NCBI RefSeq assembly: GCF_030463535.1
Contig: NC_132880.1
Coordinates: 35,992,842 to 36,056,841 of the forward strand
Length of the DNA: 64,000 bases
Source of the DNA: Salminus brasiliensis
Lineage: Eukaryota > Chordata > Actinopteri > Characiformes > Bryconidae
Reading direction: 5' to 3'
How positions within the stretch are numbered: the stretch's first letter is position 1; every line of letters begins with the position of its first letter. This document shows, in pieces, positions 24,380-38,353 of the stretch. Below the pieces are notes generated by a model, which was not told the origin of the DNA, ran no database searches, and worked only from the letters and a program-made list of their open reading frames with translations. Made by a program: the position numbers and the translations under genes.

Positions 24380-27300
24380 TGCAATCTAAATGTAATGTAA
24401 TGTAAATCTTTAATTCTACTGTCTGTCTTCCCACAACATACAGCACATCCCTAAAATGCTGGAATTTTCTGTTAAAGCAGAATTGTGCCAGAACTTCTTT
24501 TTTACACATGCATTTCTGAACAAGTGTTACAGAACAATCGTTGAAAATGAAAGAAGCATGTGGACTGAGGCGGTTGAGTCATATTAACTTTGGTTATGCA
24601 ACGTTACACAGTTCTTTGTCCTGCCCGCTTTACCACATTTACATAGTGCAGTTAGCAGCATGCCAAGCCCTAAGTGGCAAAAATAGAGATGACCTGCTCC
24701 GTATTACACATCAGTGGAGCATCAACATGATATCGAAGCTGTTATTTGAATGCGTTATTGAATTGTTATCAAATTTGTTATTGAATGCTATGTAATGTTG
24801 CTATAGACCCTAAATGGTGCCGAAGTTACAGAAAAAGGGCTCATTCTGAACAGACTTTTATAGGTAGCCTGAATTTTTCAACATATTGGAACAAAACCAA
24901 AACCGCAGTGAGACTGCAAACATAATAATGTTGGTCACAGGAAATTTTGTACTGTCTCGTCCCTAACAGAGATCTAAAACTACATTACAGTGATTGATTT
25001 ACATGTACATGACGCACAAAATTCAATTATTCACCTTTAACTCTATCATTTATGTGTCTGCACTGCAGTTCATTCTGATTCACTTTATTGATCATCTCTA
25101 TAGACGGAACCCTGCCCTTACTGGATTACAGTAACTACCAAGGCCACTTGTATTGATGTTTGCAGGGAGTGTGGTGCTGGCACAGCTCCCTGGGTGGTAC
25201 ATTCTTCATCCTGACCCTGAGTAATTGAGTTTCTGGGTAATGGATGGGCAGATTGGTGCCCACTGTGTGCCAGCTGGGTACTTTGGGCCTCAGTAAGACA
25301 CTCAGTGTCAGCTTGAGGGATTGGTCCAAGAGTCCAAGTCCACAGTGCACTCAGCCCTCAGAGCTGCCAACACACAGGCTCTGGCCAAGAGGAAGGAGCA
25401 GAGAGAAATTTTTATGTAATACATTTTCATATGAAACAAAAGGTAGAAAAAATAATTGTTAATAATTAATAATAATAATGTATAATGTATTAGTTGTTAT
25501 TTCTGGAATGTTAGATTAAATCTGAGATGTTGAGGGTTTGGAACACATCCACTTCCACATTTTTGCAGATATCTAAATTAACATCAACCTTTGTAAAGTT
25601 GAAACCACCCCTTTTGGTGATAGTGTTGGCAGCTGTGATCGCAGAGCTGGACATTATGGGGAATTATATGCAGTGGGCAGTTCCTCTGGCATGTGTTCTC
25701 TGCAGAAAGTGTGTTTGTCTCAGGCACTTCAAAAAGGTCCCTGTGATTGGACACAGATGTGGATTATGCAGCTGTGGTGTGACCTGTTCCTATATGCCCA
25801 TACAGGATCTATCTGTAGGCTTCCCTACCAATGCAGTCCTTGCTGCCAGACTGCAGAGCTCTTGTGCACTAGGCTGATTTCATGCGCATACTTTGCAATA
25901 CAATAACTATTCAGACTATAGAAAGCTCAGCCAGAGGCATTTATCAAGCTGTGCAGCTGATCTGAATTTTGTGCAGGAATAAAAGGAGCCATCTTTTGTC
26001 CCATGTACGGCTCTGTAAAGAATGGGAGCAGCAAATGATTTACGCTGGCAACCAGACTATGTCAGTGATTATGCCTGTTTTAGGGGGAAATCAGTTAAAA
26101 CCTTACTTCCTTCATGGAGAAACAGTATTTTGTAATGCTGTATGGAATTCTGAGCATCAATATGGAAATCAGTACAGTCTACAGTGGGGTCCAAAAGTGA
26201 ATTTTTTTGAATTCCAAATGAAATCATCATTATAGATTGAGTGAAAAGTAGAATCTGATTATACATATTATTGTTTCCTTTCTTTAGGGGGAAAAGGTCC
26301 CACTGAAGGCATTTTTTAGTATTTACTTGATCATTTATCTATAAATAGTAAGTATGTGACTTTGGTTGGATAAAAAAAAAGCTTAGATGCAGTTTTACAA
26401 GCCTATTTACCACACTGTTATTTTGCCTATGCATGAAACATGCTGATTCCCTTTATTGGAGAAATTATAAACTGTATTTTGGCTGGTCTGCACCCGAGAC
26501 TTACCAGATATTGTCGCTGTCCTCCATGTTTCCAGATAGCTTGCTGAAGAACCTGTAGACAAGCAACTGGGTTATATTTTGGCCAAGCACCAGCTTGCTT
26601 CCCTGGCTTCCTTGGGTCAACCTAGCGTTTGTAGCCTCGCTTCCACAAGGCTAATGGACTGGATGGATGTACGTTAATAAAATGAGCCAAGACTGTTATG
26701 TTACTGTTTTGGATTTGGTCCATTTTACAGCCCCTGATTTTGGGCATGCTGGATTTTCTTTTCAGTAAACAGACCACAATATTTGAGGTCCATGGCTTTG
26801 CCATGACTTGTCATGGAGTCTTCCATTCTAGGGCATCTTGTGCTGTTTGGCTGGCATGACCTCTGATTAGCAGATCAGAACCTCTTGAGAGGTGCAGTAA
26901 CATTAGCTTCACTGGAAGAAAAAAAATAAAATCTGACATATCATGCAGAACATGCAGAGGTTGTTTGTTTTACCAAATAATTGAATTGAATTTGAATTAA
27001 CCAAATAAAAAGAAAAGAAAATGACAATGAAATTACATGTTTGGAAGGTGCTACTATGGCATTTTGGTGCATTTTGCAAATAACTACTATCCAAATAATG
27101 TACATCATACAGACAAAGCTAGACCTTGTGTATGAAGTTATTTGTTTGACTTGGCTCCGTCAGTGCTGAATACTTTATCTAGCTATGTAAACTAGATTAG
27201 CATGCTTTGGACTTCATTTGGACACAAAGATACAGCAGGAAAACAACACTGATATTCGGATACATAAACATTTCTTAAATGTTGAACTGTCAGATGGCAA

Positions 27301-28250
27301 TACTGTATTAGTAATGATTTCCATTTCCATCAAATTACAATACCAGAACATAAGTCCTCAAGTCCTCTTGCTGTTCACATTAACCAAAGGTGCTGGAGGT
27401 TTGGTCCAGAATATTCTGACCTAATTTAACCCCTGGGCTGTTTGCTCACATTGAGTCTGCAGAGCTTTCATGTTCTCATCCAAGTTCCTTTCACGTGTGG
27501 TCATCTTTAAATACCATTGCGAACACTCACTTTCCCTGCAGCTAATCCTGTCAGAAACAGACCCGGAATGGTGAATCGGACAACATTTATATGTAGTTAA
27601 TCGTGGTTTATAAAAGTGTGCTGTCTTAAGAACTGACACTGGCGTGAGATGTTGCTGTACAGACATCATGGCTTCCTAGCTCCTTAAAATTCCAGTGCTT
27701 TCTTCACCCTAAGGCTAATTATTCAGCAGCTAAATTGAATTTATTGCAGATGGCTGCATTATTTTTATGTTATAAGAGTAAAGAATAGAAGCCTGAACTT
27801 GCTGAAAATACAGTTGTTATATATGAAATACACTGTACAGGATATAGTACGGAAGCACCAAAATGGGAATTCTGGGCTGATGCAGATAGCCGGTTGTTTG
27901 CGTGTACATTTCTGTTGATGCCGATGCATAAAACCAATTAGGGCTAAATGTACTTGGAAAAGCATTATGGATGAATATAATATTAATGTGAAGAGGGTTA
28001 CAAATGCAGTAAAATTGAATGAAATGCTGCTTTAGTGAAGGTTATTGCTGCCAAATGGGATTTACAGGTTGTTAAATTCAATGGTACACTTACTTTTTCT
28101 AGCCTGCACTATGAATACATTCAGTACATCATTAAATATCAGTTTTAAACATCAATCCAAGCTATTTGAAGCCAAATAATTTTTATAATAACATTTCTAG
28201 GATTTGCTGTAGTATAACTAGGTAGCTGTGGCCTAAAAGTTATAGAAGCA
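24380..28250. other. non-coding, nothing recognised
   Basis: AT-rich presumed intron. The frame at 25527-25877 (116 codons) is Cys-rich by chance and not recognised. Confidence 0.45.
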
Positions 28251-28289
28251 TGCTTAAGACTGTATGGTTGCTGGTGCCAAGTTGCTGGT

Positions 28290-28480
28290 GGGGGGGAGTG
28301 AATGAACAGTGCTTTCTCCTTCCTCAACATTCACGGCAGGTGCCCTTCGACAAAGCACCTAACCCCCTATTGCTCTCTGGGTACTGAAGTCTACCCATCC
28401 TGCCATGTGGGTGTGTGCTTCCTGCCCACATTCACTAGTGTGTGAGTGTGTGTTCACTGACACAGAGGGGTTATCAGTAT
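28290..28480 (-). mobile_element. degraded SINE body
   Basis: Text 'attgctctctgggtactgaag' and 'gtgtgtgtgttcactgacac' resembles the body of the tRNA-derived SINEs elsewhere in the window, without a recognisable head. Orientation is tentative. Confidence 0.35.
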
Positions 28481-28901
28481 TATTCGATTTACAAGTTGCC
28501 ATTAGCACACGCTTCCTGGCTTACCCATTTTGCATATTTTTGCTAAACAGCTTCATGGTTTAGTTATGCCAGGCTTTACTGTGTTTCTGTACTACGCTGA
28601 GTGTTAACATCATGCCATTGAATAAGTAAAGAAGTAATGTCCACTCTGATCAGGGATTCTGCACATTCTCTCTCTGGCACTGCGTTCTTGGCAGCTGTAA
28701 GCCTGCAGTAGACAAGACTTTATCCAAATAAATCACATTTCTAGGCAGCAGTACGCGTTCTCTCCTCTTAACTTGTGATCTCTGTTTGGTGGAAAAGTGC
28801 CTGGGTGAGGCGAGGCTGGCAGCTGTCGCACCTTCACGTCAGTTTTTTTCTTTCTTTTTTGGTTTCCAAGGGAACTTTAATAAGTCCTGCTCAGCAGGAG
28901 G

Positions 28902-28907
<6 letters not shown>

Positions 28908-28964
<57 letters not shown>

Positions 28965-28974
28965 TCTCTCCCTC

Positions 28975-29006
<32 letters not shown>

Positions 29007-29020
29007 TCTCTCTGTCTCTG
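28908..29020. repeat. (TC)n microsatellite
   Basis: Long TC tract with a few CC and GT interruptions, followed by (ACTC)n at about 29050-29075. It produces artificial Ser/Leu-rich frames. Confidence 0.95.
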
Positions 29021-29079
29021 CTTTGCTGCTCTGCTTTTCATCTCTGTTGCTCACTCACTCACTCACTCACTCACTCTCA

Positions 29080-31990
29080 TCTTAAAGGAGCCAACATCAA
29101 AGCACTCCCTCAGCACTTGTTGCAGGTGTAGGTTTTTACTGCCACGCTTTGATTTGCTGCCAGACACACTTCACCTGGTTGTGATTGTGTTGCTTCCCAA
29201 TTAGCTATGTACAGAACTGTCTGCTTTTTGGATCATTTCCTGGCCTTTCTTGATGTGCAATATGCTTAAAATGGCCTTGAAATTAACTTGGAAATAAACA
29301 TTCTATGTAATGAGCATTTGAATTTAAACACTTGACTCTTTTGGGGAGAAAAAAAATCTGCATTTCTGCATTGATATAGGAATATGTTTTGGAAACTTTT
29401 GATGGAGGTCAATGATGCTGAAAGAAGGCTGCAGGTTATTAAACTCAGGGGTTCACTGACTTTCTAGCCTGCACTGTGGATATGTACTTCATGTGCTCAG
29501 TGTGCAGCTGTGTAATTGGTGTAGTTAGATTGTATCAGTCCACACTGTATTTGTAATCAGTGCAAAAACTGAGGTAATTCCAAAGGGATTGCTTACTTAC
29601 TCGACTAGATACCTGTTTATGTATGATAGCCTTAGACTAGCTAAGAAGACTTAGGGCTTAACTTAACTTAAGGCCAAAATGGTCGAATGCTTGGTTAGAA
29701 GGGAATTCCCTTGAATTTAAAGTCTGTGTTAGCAAGTGGTGCAAAGTAACTGTAAGCATTCGTTAGAAGGGGTGTCCACAAACAACTGGACATATAGTGT
29801 ATCTGTCGATATTTGCATTTCCCTGAATAGTTCAAGAGAGTTCTCTCTAAATATGAAGCATTAGCCTCCGATTTTCATGCTTTCAATGCTGTGCATGATC
29901 TTAAGTGAAAGGGGAAGTGTTTTTGCATGCGTCAATTTTAAACACAGCAGCAGAAACTGCAACGGCACAGAGGACCCGCATGGCTGCGCAGAAGAAATAA
30001 AAAGGGAAGAGGTAGTTCTCTGTTTCAAAAAGGTGCATCCATTCATCCTTTGATTCTCTTCTGGTTATCATAGTTCCTAGCATTGAACATTGACCCGTTT
30101 GGGGCAGATTCTTCCTACTACCAAGACAATAGTAATATAATCCCATAGCGACCTAGAAACGTGTCTTTGCAGTGAGCAGGTGGTAACGCGGGGATAAAAA
30201 CTCGGTTATCATTTGCTCTGCTAGACACAACCACACTGAATGTTTACTGAAAGGCATTGTAGAGTGGACTGACAGAAAAGCTAAGGTATAAGGCCTTTCA
30301 GCTATAGCACTTTGTTTGATGTATGCCATAGCTATGCAGATGCTATATTGACAGCCTTAGGATTACAGTTACATTTTCTGTATGTTTTAATCCATCTGTT
30401 TTAATCCTGCTTCTGTAAATGCAGTCCTGAGGTCAAGCCCCATGAAATGTAGCCTTCCATGAGACATGATTAATTTCAAATGAGCCCCCATTTCATGAAT
30501 GGTGGCAGTCCAAATTGTAGGGCTAACATGTGTTAAGGTCCACATTCTCCTAATCCTGTTGGGACTGCTGCGTAGCATTCCTGTTCCTATTCTTGTCCTC
30601 CTCTCAGGGGGTTTGTTTTTAAGGCTGGAAGGCTGCCTGGACTCGGACTGGCGCTTCCTGTGACCTGCCCTGTGTCCAGTTTATTTAAATGCCTCCTTAA
30701 GGCCTTGGGTTAGAGAGCTGAAATTCTGAGTTTTCCTGAAAAAATGCACTTCATAGAGGGCCTGCTGTAGTTGTTATTAAGTGCCTTTGCAGCAGCTATG
30801 TGGACTGAAAAAGCTCTTTGAAAAACACATCTGTCTTGTTGTTTGTCTTCACGAGCCCAAGTCCCCGGGGGAGGGCTAATGGCCAAATATGCAGAGAGCT
30901 GAGCAGCCAAGCTTTTGACCATACAATGCAATCAATACAGCTGTTGTAAGGGTTACAGGCGCTGCTGTACTATATTTCTGTACTATATATACTGAACGTA
31001 TGTATTTATCATGCAATTTAGGTTGGTGACCCAAGCCGGATTTACAGAATGAACCAGTAAAACTACAGTAATAGATCTGTTCTGTACAATTATTTTTTTT
31101 ATTATAAAATAAGATTAAATACGATTAGTACAGTTAGTTATTTGTTTCTATGTCGGATTTGCTATAACTATACACTGTATAATTGTCTTTTTTATTATTC
31201 ATGCAGTTTTTCAGTGTTCTACTAGTACTGGCTATGCCCTTTATGTACTTGAAAAAAAGTGCAGATGCTGAATAATTACATTTATAAATTATTACATTGG
31301 TATTAGTTCATAGTGTCCATCATTATTTATTATTTTTACACATGGGCAAGTCAACTGGCTGGTGTGTCAGCTTCCAGTTGCTAACTGAGTATCCATAAAC
31401 ATCAGTTTTACCAATAATCCTTTTTTTGCAAATGTGTTATGTAGTGTAACTGTTAAAGGGATAAGAAGAATGCACTGATGGGAATTTTCCCTCTCTGACG
31501 CCAATACTTCTGCCAGTACAGAGTACTGATACTCATACCAACTCTAGTTATTATTGTTTTTGTTAAGGGGGTTTTGTATCTAGATTAGTATCTAGACTAG
31601 ATTTCATTGTTGGACAGTGCTTTCCTGAGGCTTTAGCTGCAGTGCTGGTGCTGAGATGATTAGAGGACACAAGCAGCTTACGAAAGAAGAAAATCAAAAA
31701 TTCTTGCTGCACACTTAATTCTTCCTCAAATAAAGCTTCCGTAAATAAAGTTTGACCTCCTCATCCTTTAGACCAAGCTCACAGTTTCCTTCCTCCCCAC
31801 ATCCCACTTTCAATGAGGCCTGTCACTCCAAGCCCTCTTTCCTACACCCTGCGCAAGGTGTGTCGCGATGTTCATTGTTGTCTTACACCACGCCAACAGT
31901 CTATTTTCATGCCTTCCGCCTGCATCGTTTAAATAGCAACGGTGCTTGCAAATATATCTACGACGATGGGCGTGGTGGTCTCGCAATGAG
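29080..31990. other. non-coding, fragments only
   Basis: A T1 transposon end (ggtgtccacaaacaactgg, then acatatagtgta) lies at 29769-29801. Nothing else recognised. Confidence 0.45.
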
Positions 31991-32069
31991 GCGTGTTTAG
32001 GTACATTTCTGGCATATTGCTACCTTGGCAAGGAAAAATACAGGTGCTCCACTGCCTGGATAACAACCT

Positions 32070-32320
32070 AGGCAGACGTCAACAGTCTGATGTTCATTGC
32101 TATCTTGGCAGTGACAGGCACGTGCCCAACTTATTGAAACTTATTGAAATCGCCAGACTTCAAGGGAATGCTGCAAGTGACACACTGATTGGTTTATTGC
32201 ACGTTATGCCCAAGGCACACCCATGATTAATTAAGAGACTTAGTACATGCCTTTTACGTGCTTAGCGCAGTTTTCCCAGTGTTACGATCGCAAAGACACA
32301 CTGATAGCTCTAAAACAAGC
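32070..32320. mobile_element. dispersed element related to 23.9-24.3 kb
   Basis: Shares 'ttcattgctatcttggcag', 'gattggtttattgcacgtta' and 'gttacgatcgcaaagacac' with the internal part of the 23649-24379 element. This is a common fish repeat type; no coding sequence. Confidence 0.55.
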
Positions 32321-34000
32321 TGTGTGGTGCCTGAGATTGTTAAAATAGGGCCCAAATGCTTCTCACTGGATTAATGTCTGAGCCTCACTGAAGAGATTTT
32401 CCAGCACCAGCAGATGAGTATATGATGGCCACTATGGATCCATTCAAAGAGAATTATTGATGACCCAGTGGGGGGCTTGAGAGACAAGTAAAAAAAAAAA
32501 AAAAAAAAGGGCTGCCGTACCCTGGTGTTTTATCATATTACATGCTAACGACTTTGGCTTTGAGCTGGAGTTCAAATTACAGTCTGGTATAGTAATCAGG
32601 CAGTGAGCCAGACAGATATGATGGGGCTATATGTCAGTGCTGAAGTGGAGAGGTTAAGATTGAGAGTGGTGTGAGTGGTGTGTGTGTGTGTGTCTAAGTG
32701 TGTGTCCTCATGGGTCAGTGTTTTACTGGCAATGTATTAAGCTTTGTGGGGCTTAATGCTCTAATGAAAGAAGCCAATTGAGAAGTAATTGCTGCTAATG
32801 GAAGGAGGTTTCCACAGTGCAAACACACATAGAGGAGGTTAAGAGCTGTGGAGCAGGAGAGCCGCAGGTGGGAATAAACTGAATTTAATGTTTATAGAAT
32901 TTCCACACGAATAAAATCTTGTATATCAGATGATGCATTGGCAAGTGTAACACTTGGAACAACCTGAAATGAGACAAGGGTTAAGTTAATTTTGTGTAAA
33001 TGTTGTGGCTGGCTTTCCAGACCAAGATTAAGTCTGAGCCTTGACTAAACAGAATTTTAATAGGGCTAGCCTGAATAATTTGAATGTATGAGCTTTGGTA
33101 TTTGCTTCTCTATTTAGTTAGGAAGTAGCGATTGTAATATCTATATAAAAAACCTCTTTAAACAGTGTATTGAACTTCACCCCTCAGACTCGTCAGAGCA
33201 TCTCTTATTTTGCATCCTTCAAGGCAACCACTGTCAGAAACCAAAACAAGCCATGTGAGTGCAGCCTGAGTAAAATGGTCCCTGAGGGAGTGGCACTTGT
33301 GTTGTACTAACACCCATACACAAATTACTGGTATTTTACTGGTATGTTATGTTTTAATGTATACAATTTTAGGGTTGTGATTTCTGGGTGTTATTTTACT
33401 GTAGTAGCAGGCAGTATAAATATATTTAGCTGAGCCTAACCAGTCTGTGTAGTATAGAATCGAAGCTCTTTAGACCAATTTACCATACAAAATATTCCAA
33501 TCTTAATATTTAAAATGTAACATTGTATTGAACCTGACAACCTGACTGTATCATTCTGCCTCTAGTTTACATGCATGCAGGATAAGCACATGTTAACATG
33601 AACCCTTTCTTTCTGTCTGTGACCTTTTGGCATGAGCTGTGGGAGTTAAATTTGACCATTACTCAGCAACTCAGCTGTGTCATCTGTAGAATGAGGTGTG
33701 GAATCAACAGGACGTAACTGTGCAGACAAGATCAGATCATTAATACTCTGGTATATTATTATTATTATTATTATTATTGTTTTAAATATTAAAATAGCCG
33801 TGACACCTTATGACTTCGATTCATGTATTCACTGGATCTGACTGGCGGCTGTAGCTTTTGTGCCATTTAAGCCAGAATGTTCTATTTCTAGCATATATAG
33901 CATTTAGTGTCATTTCAAACGAGCAAGTGTGTAACAGGTGTGACTGGCAAACTTGCGTTTACAATTTACATTTGCATAAATTGCACCAAATATCCATAAA
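32321..34000. other. non-coding, nothing recognised
   Basis: Contains an A-run at about 32490-32508 and an (ATT)n run at 33753-33776. No gene recognised. Confidence 0.45.
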
Positions 34001-34004
34001 GCCC

Positions 34005-34309
34005 CCCAGCCCCCCTGCATTGAGCTGTGGATTAGTGGAACTCTGTGGTGCTCTGTGGAATGATTATGCTTCATTCAATACTGAGATGAAGTGGGGTGGT
34101 GATCATCCAACATCCTGACCTCACTTATACTCTTTTTGCTGAATGCAATCAAATCCTTACAGCAATGCTCCAAAGCCTATTAGAAAGCCTTCCCTGGACT
34201 GTAGAGACAGTTACAGGGTAAACTTTTTTTTTTTTCTCCCCCAATTAAGCTGCAATAAGAAACAAAACATGAGCAGGTGTCCCAATACTTTTGTCCATAC
34301 AGTGTATGT
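34005..34309. mobile_element. T1-family DNA transposon fragment
   Basis: Right end ggtgtcccaatacttttgtc, then catacagtgta, with the internal 'gatcatccaacatcctgac' landmark of family T1. The left end is degraded. Confidence 0.6.
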
Positions 34310-35114
34310 TTTTTTACATGTTGAAGTTATGCACACTTATAGCTATAACTATACCCACCAAAGCTCCACTGCTAAGGCTAATCATTCTACATAGCTCTCC
34401 CTATTGTTACTGTTAGGTGAGCTAGGCACAGTCTGCATTTCACGGTTTTGCCTGCAGCACCTGAAAGAGCCCCCCGTGTGCCAACATGGCTGCCACTGCT
34501 CGCTCACGTATTCTGCTGCTCACACACGGCTCTGTGGCAGACATCTCCTCTAATTGGGTCATTTCTATTCTGTTGCCAGATGTCTTTGCCACCTCAGCAA
34601 CTGAGCTAAACCGAGTTTCTTCATTTTATGGGTCTAAAACAGTTCCCATTTTGCTACATCGGTGCATTTTATGTTGATCCGTAAGAGCTAAATCGAGCCT
34701 TACCAAAGAGAATTATGCGTCTACTGCAGGAAATCCAATGCTGAAGGATAGAACTTTAGGGCTTGGGATAAATCAGCCATGGAAAGCAAAACATTTGAAC
34801 TGAGGAATACGCTATCAAATGGATTTGTTAATAGTAGTTGAGCTGCAACTGTAACCTTCTCTGTCATTCAGCCCACACCCGATTTGTTCTGCAGTATTTC
34901 CCGCAGCCACAGAGCCCCCATATTTTACCATATCTTTGTGGGGTGATGAAGAGCGTTATTTGAACATGCATAATGTGAAATGAGAAAATGTGCAGCAGAA
35001 GAAGAGAGAGACATCCAAACAAATGCATTATAGATTCCTTCCCTGTGGAGACTCTCTGATAAATGGTGCGCTGGAAAGGTCACTGGAAGCACCAGCTATG
35101 CAGTAACCCCCTTC

Positions 35115-35178
<64 letters not shown>

Positions 35179-36000
35179 CACACACACACATACATGCTCA
35201 CACGCTCCTTTATTCCACAGACACCTCCCACTCCCTGTATCCCAAATCAAATAAATCAAGCATGGGGTGGATCCTCCTGTGGATCGAATGGAGAGCTGCC
35301 CTTCCCCCCATGCTTCTAAAACCACCATCAGATACATCAGCAGGGGAACAGAAGGAACAGGTACACTGACCCTATATTCTTTAGAATCAAGTAACCCCCA
35401 AAGGACATTCTCATCGAAAGTACTAATGCTGCTAACAGTTCATTAAAGCCAATAGCCACTAGATAGCATTATGCAAATGGCATCATGCCATCATTATGAC
35501 AATGACATCACTGTTAGCTTCATTACCATGGACTGACTCCTTTAAGACAGAATGGAATCCACTCTCGCCTAAGACTGCACCGCTCACCACATGCTAACCT
35601 GAATCACAGTTCGAGCTAATCTTCTTTTCAATTAGCTAATTACAAAAGGTTCACAATTAATGGATTCTGTTTAGTACTGTTCTGTGCAGCAGTGTGTATA
35701 TGTCTCTGTGGGGCTTATTATGGGGGTTAGGTGCCATAGCTTCGAAGCAATGCACTATAGGCCCCAGCAGAGCGTTCAGGTTTCTTTAATAAATCACATT
35801 GGTGCTAATGGTCTGGAGAGCCCTTGTAAAGCAGCATCACATTCCCATCTTAGCTCACACACTGCAGTTCTTCTGCAGTAGCCAAGCAACAAGCAGCATA
35901 GGGCATAGTAGGGGATGGGTACAGTACATCTTTCTGAGGATGTCTTAGGTAATGATAGGTGCTGATAGGACACTGAATGGCTGTATGGACACTATATAAA
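34310..36000. other. non-coding with a long (CA)n
   Basis: (CA)n at 35118-35190 is the only structure recognised. Confidence 0.45.
35118..35190. repeat. (CA)n microsatellite
   Basis: Seventy-three bases of CA with one CG interruption. Confidence 0.95.
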
Positions 36001-36009
36001 CTGCATGAA

Positions 36010-36225
36010 AACACCATAGCAACCACCTGCTTAGCAACATTTTAGCAACCACTAAGCAACACCACTGCAACCCCCTGACATACAATGGGAATCATCCAGC
36101 AATGCTGCATCACCCATCTAGCAACCACTTAGCAACACCATAGCAATTACCTAGCAACACCAGAGCAACCATGTGGGATATCAAAGCAACCACTTCGCAA
36201 CACCATAGTAACCACTTTGGATAAC
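36010..36225. repeat. degenerate 'agcaacca' minisatellite
   Basis: Units such as 'tagcaaccacttagcaacacc' and 'tagcaattacctagcaacacc' recur with small changes over about 215 bp. It is followed by a (ATGATC)-like run at 36233-36272. This style of repeat is familiar from ostariophysan fish. Confidence 0.75.
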
Positions 36226-36279
36226 ATAGCATGATCATGATGATCATGATGATTATGATATTCATGATGATGATGTTGC

Positions 36280-36650
36280 GCTCCCAGGCAGGTCAGAGTG
36301 TGAGTGTTGCTCACACAGTGCTGTCACAGCTCTGTAGGGTGTGATGTAATTAATCCCCTCAATGGCTTTACATGTGTAGAATCGCTGGCGAGTGGAGGGA
36401 GAGGAGGGCACGGCCCTTTCTGATACAGCTCACTAATCCCTTTATCTGCCCAGCTACACCTCTCTCCATGGCAGCTCCCGAGGAACAGCACAGGCTCGCT
36501 CATCTGCGCGATCTGCTGCTAATCTCCATCTCACATTAAACAGATTTAGACGCAGCACGGCTCTGAGACGACGGCCCCGGCTCTCGGGGGTTGGGATGGG
36601 GAGGGTTCGATGCCATTTAATGAGGGCCCTTGCTCTGATCATTTTAGATG
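36280..36650. other. GC-richer, repeat-poor block
   Basis: Unlike its flanks, this block has no recognisable mobile element and holds motifs such as atgtaattaatcccctcaat and catctgcgcgatctgctgct. Possible conserved regulatory sequence in the pag1 5' intron; conservation is not tested. Confidence 0.3.
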
Positions 36651-37859
36651 AAGGTGTTCGCTCAGTGTGGTAAACCCAAGCACACTTTTTTTATATTTAG
36701 GAGTACAGATAAAGTGTAGAGTAATACAAGGCTCCTCCTCATCATGCTGTGTGCCATCATGCCACCTACTGCACATTGGGGGCCTGAGAATTGAATGTGC
36801 AGTCCCATGGTTGCAGTTACAGTAACTAGTTGCTAACAGTGACTGGTTGTTAGCTGTCTCTTCCCCGTCCCCCTCTGCTCACTTCATGCAGCCACACATA
36901 CACATACACTAGAGTTATCTTGTGCTATTATGTGTCTGGACTTGCTTTGAAGTGAAACCGTACTTTAAAGGCATTCACAAGGACAAATATACAACAGAGG
37001 GAATTAAGAAGGGGCACATACTTTTTTGTCATTGTGTCATTGTGTAGTCGGCATCATGCTCATATTTGGCACTCGGGGTCTAAGCTTGAATTTCAGTGGA
37101 AAAAATGAATGTGGTTTTGGATCCTCTGACTTATTAGTATTACAACTGTTGAACGACCTCATATTACTGCCTGTAAGCTAATGCTCCTGAGCATCAGTTA
37201 GAAGTCAGTGAGCTACACTGAAGTAAGGCGGGCTGTAGCGGTCATATTATGTTGTGCTTGACAGGATGACAACAAAAGTATTAAATGAGGTGAAACCCAC
37301 TTTCAATCTGGTCATGTTACGCATTGTAGCCTGAGTGCAGGTCAACTTGTTTGGTTTGTCAGAGTAAAGTTAGTATTAGATGCATAATAGATGACTGCAT
37401 CGAAACCTACATTAAATTAAAAAAACTATCTTAACACCAGCTTCAGCTAGTAGTAGGTTTCAGATCATCTAAGCTGGTCCTTAATGGTGCAGGTGGTTAG
37501 AAAGCTGGCCATCCAAGTGAAAACTTACCTTATGCTGGTAAGCAAAACTGTTTAAGCTAATTGAGCTGATTGATATGTTTTTATTTGAGTTTGATGGTTT
37601 TGTTGGTCTGTCAGAAATGGGATCTACACTTGCAGAGCTCTAGGAAACACACACATGTCTCTTACCATGGTGTTCCCTATGAATAAATAGTGTGTACCAG
37701 GCTTTAGTTAAATGGGCTTTTTGGGGGATCCAGCATGTGCTTTCTCCAAAACACATGAATCCAGCCAACTGCTTTTACAAGGGTTGCTAACACAATGTCT
37801 TTGGACAGCTGAACACTAAATGCCAATTCTGTTATGTCAACTATCAGATGCCCTGCACT

Positions 37860-38042
37860 GCTATCATTGTGCTATGAGTTATTGGGGGGACAGATAGGGC
37901 CATCCTACCCACACAGAGAGGGCGAGGTCAATTATACTCTCCAGGACTCATGGCCACTGATGGCTGTTACACCAGCGAGAGTCAGCCCAGTGATCTCCTG
38001 ATGATTGGAGCAGCGCTTAGACAGCTGTGCCACTCGAGAACT
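37860..38042 (-). mobile_element. tRNA-derived SINE, second family
   Basis: On the minus strand: a tRNA-like start (gtggcacagctgtctaagcg) and a body with 'gtgtgggtaggatggccct'. Text like 'gggtagatggctctctcccc' in the copy at 39618-39760 is the same segment. Confidence 0.6.
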
Positions 38043-38300
38043 GTAGTTACGTATTTAATAAGAGTGATGAAAACATTGTAGATGAGGCTAAGCTAAGTAT
38101 TATTTATGCAAAAATTTTAAATGTATTTTAAAGCATATAATAATGAATATAAGTCTGGCTGTGTTAGGCTCTCAAGGGGCACTCTCTTCTAGTATGGCTT
38201 GTAGCTTATTGCTGCTCTGAATGCATTGTGCCATAAGGTCACAAAGGAACTGGAGCAGTCGCTGGAACTGTGGCAATGTGTCAGCATTCATCTATCACTG

Positions 38301-38301
<1 letters not shown>

Positions 38302-38351
<50 letters not shown>
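38302..38351. repeat. (TG)n microsatellite
   Basis: Perfect TG run. Confidence 0.95.

Positions 38352-38353
<2 letters not shown>

Noticed and set aside
25527..25877. Cys-rich 116-codon frame resembling a zinc-binding protein
   Set aside because: Cys spacing is irregular, there are no exon borders, and the base composition equals the surrounding intron.
28775..29131. Ser/Leu repeat 'protein' frames, and similar Cys-Val or Thr-His repeat frames elsewhere
   Set aside because: Direct products of (TC)n and (CA)n microsatellites.
36010..36225. CRISPR-like array of short repeats
   Set aside because: Units are degenerate, adjoin without spacers of constant length, and the DNA is vertebrate; it is a minisatellite.
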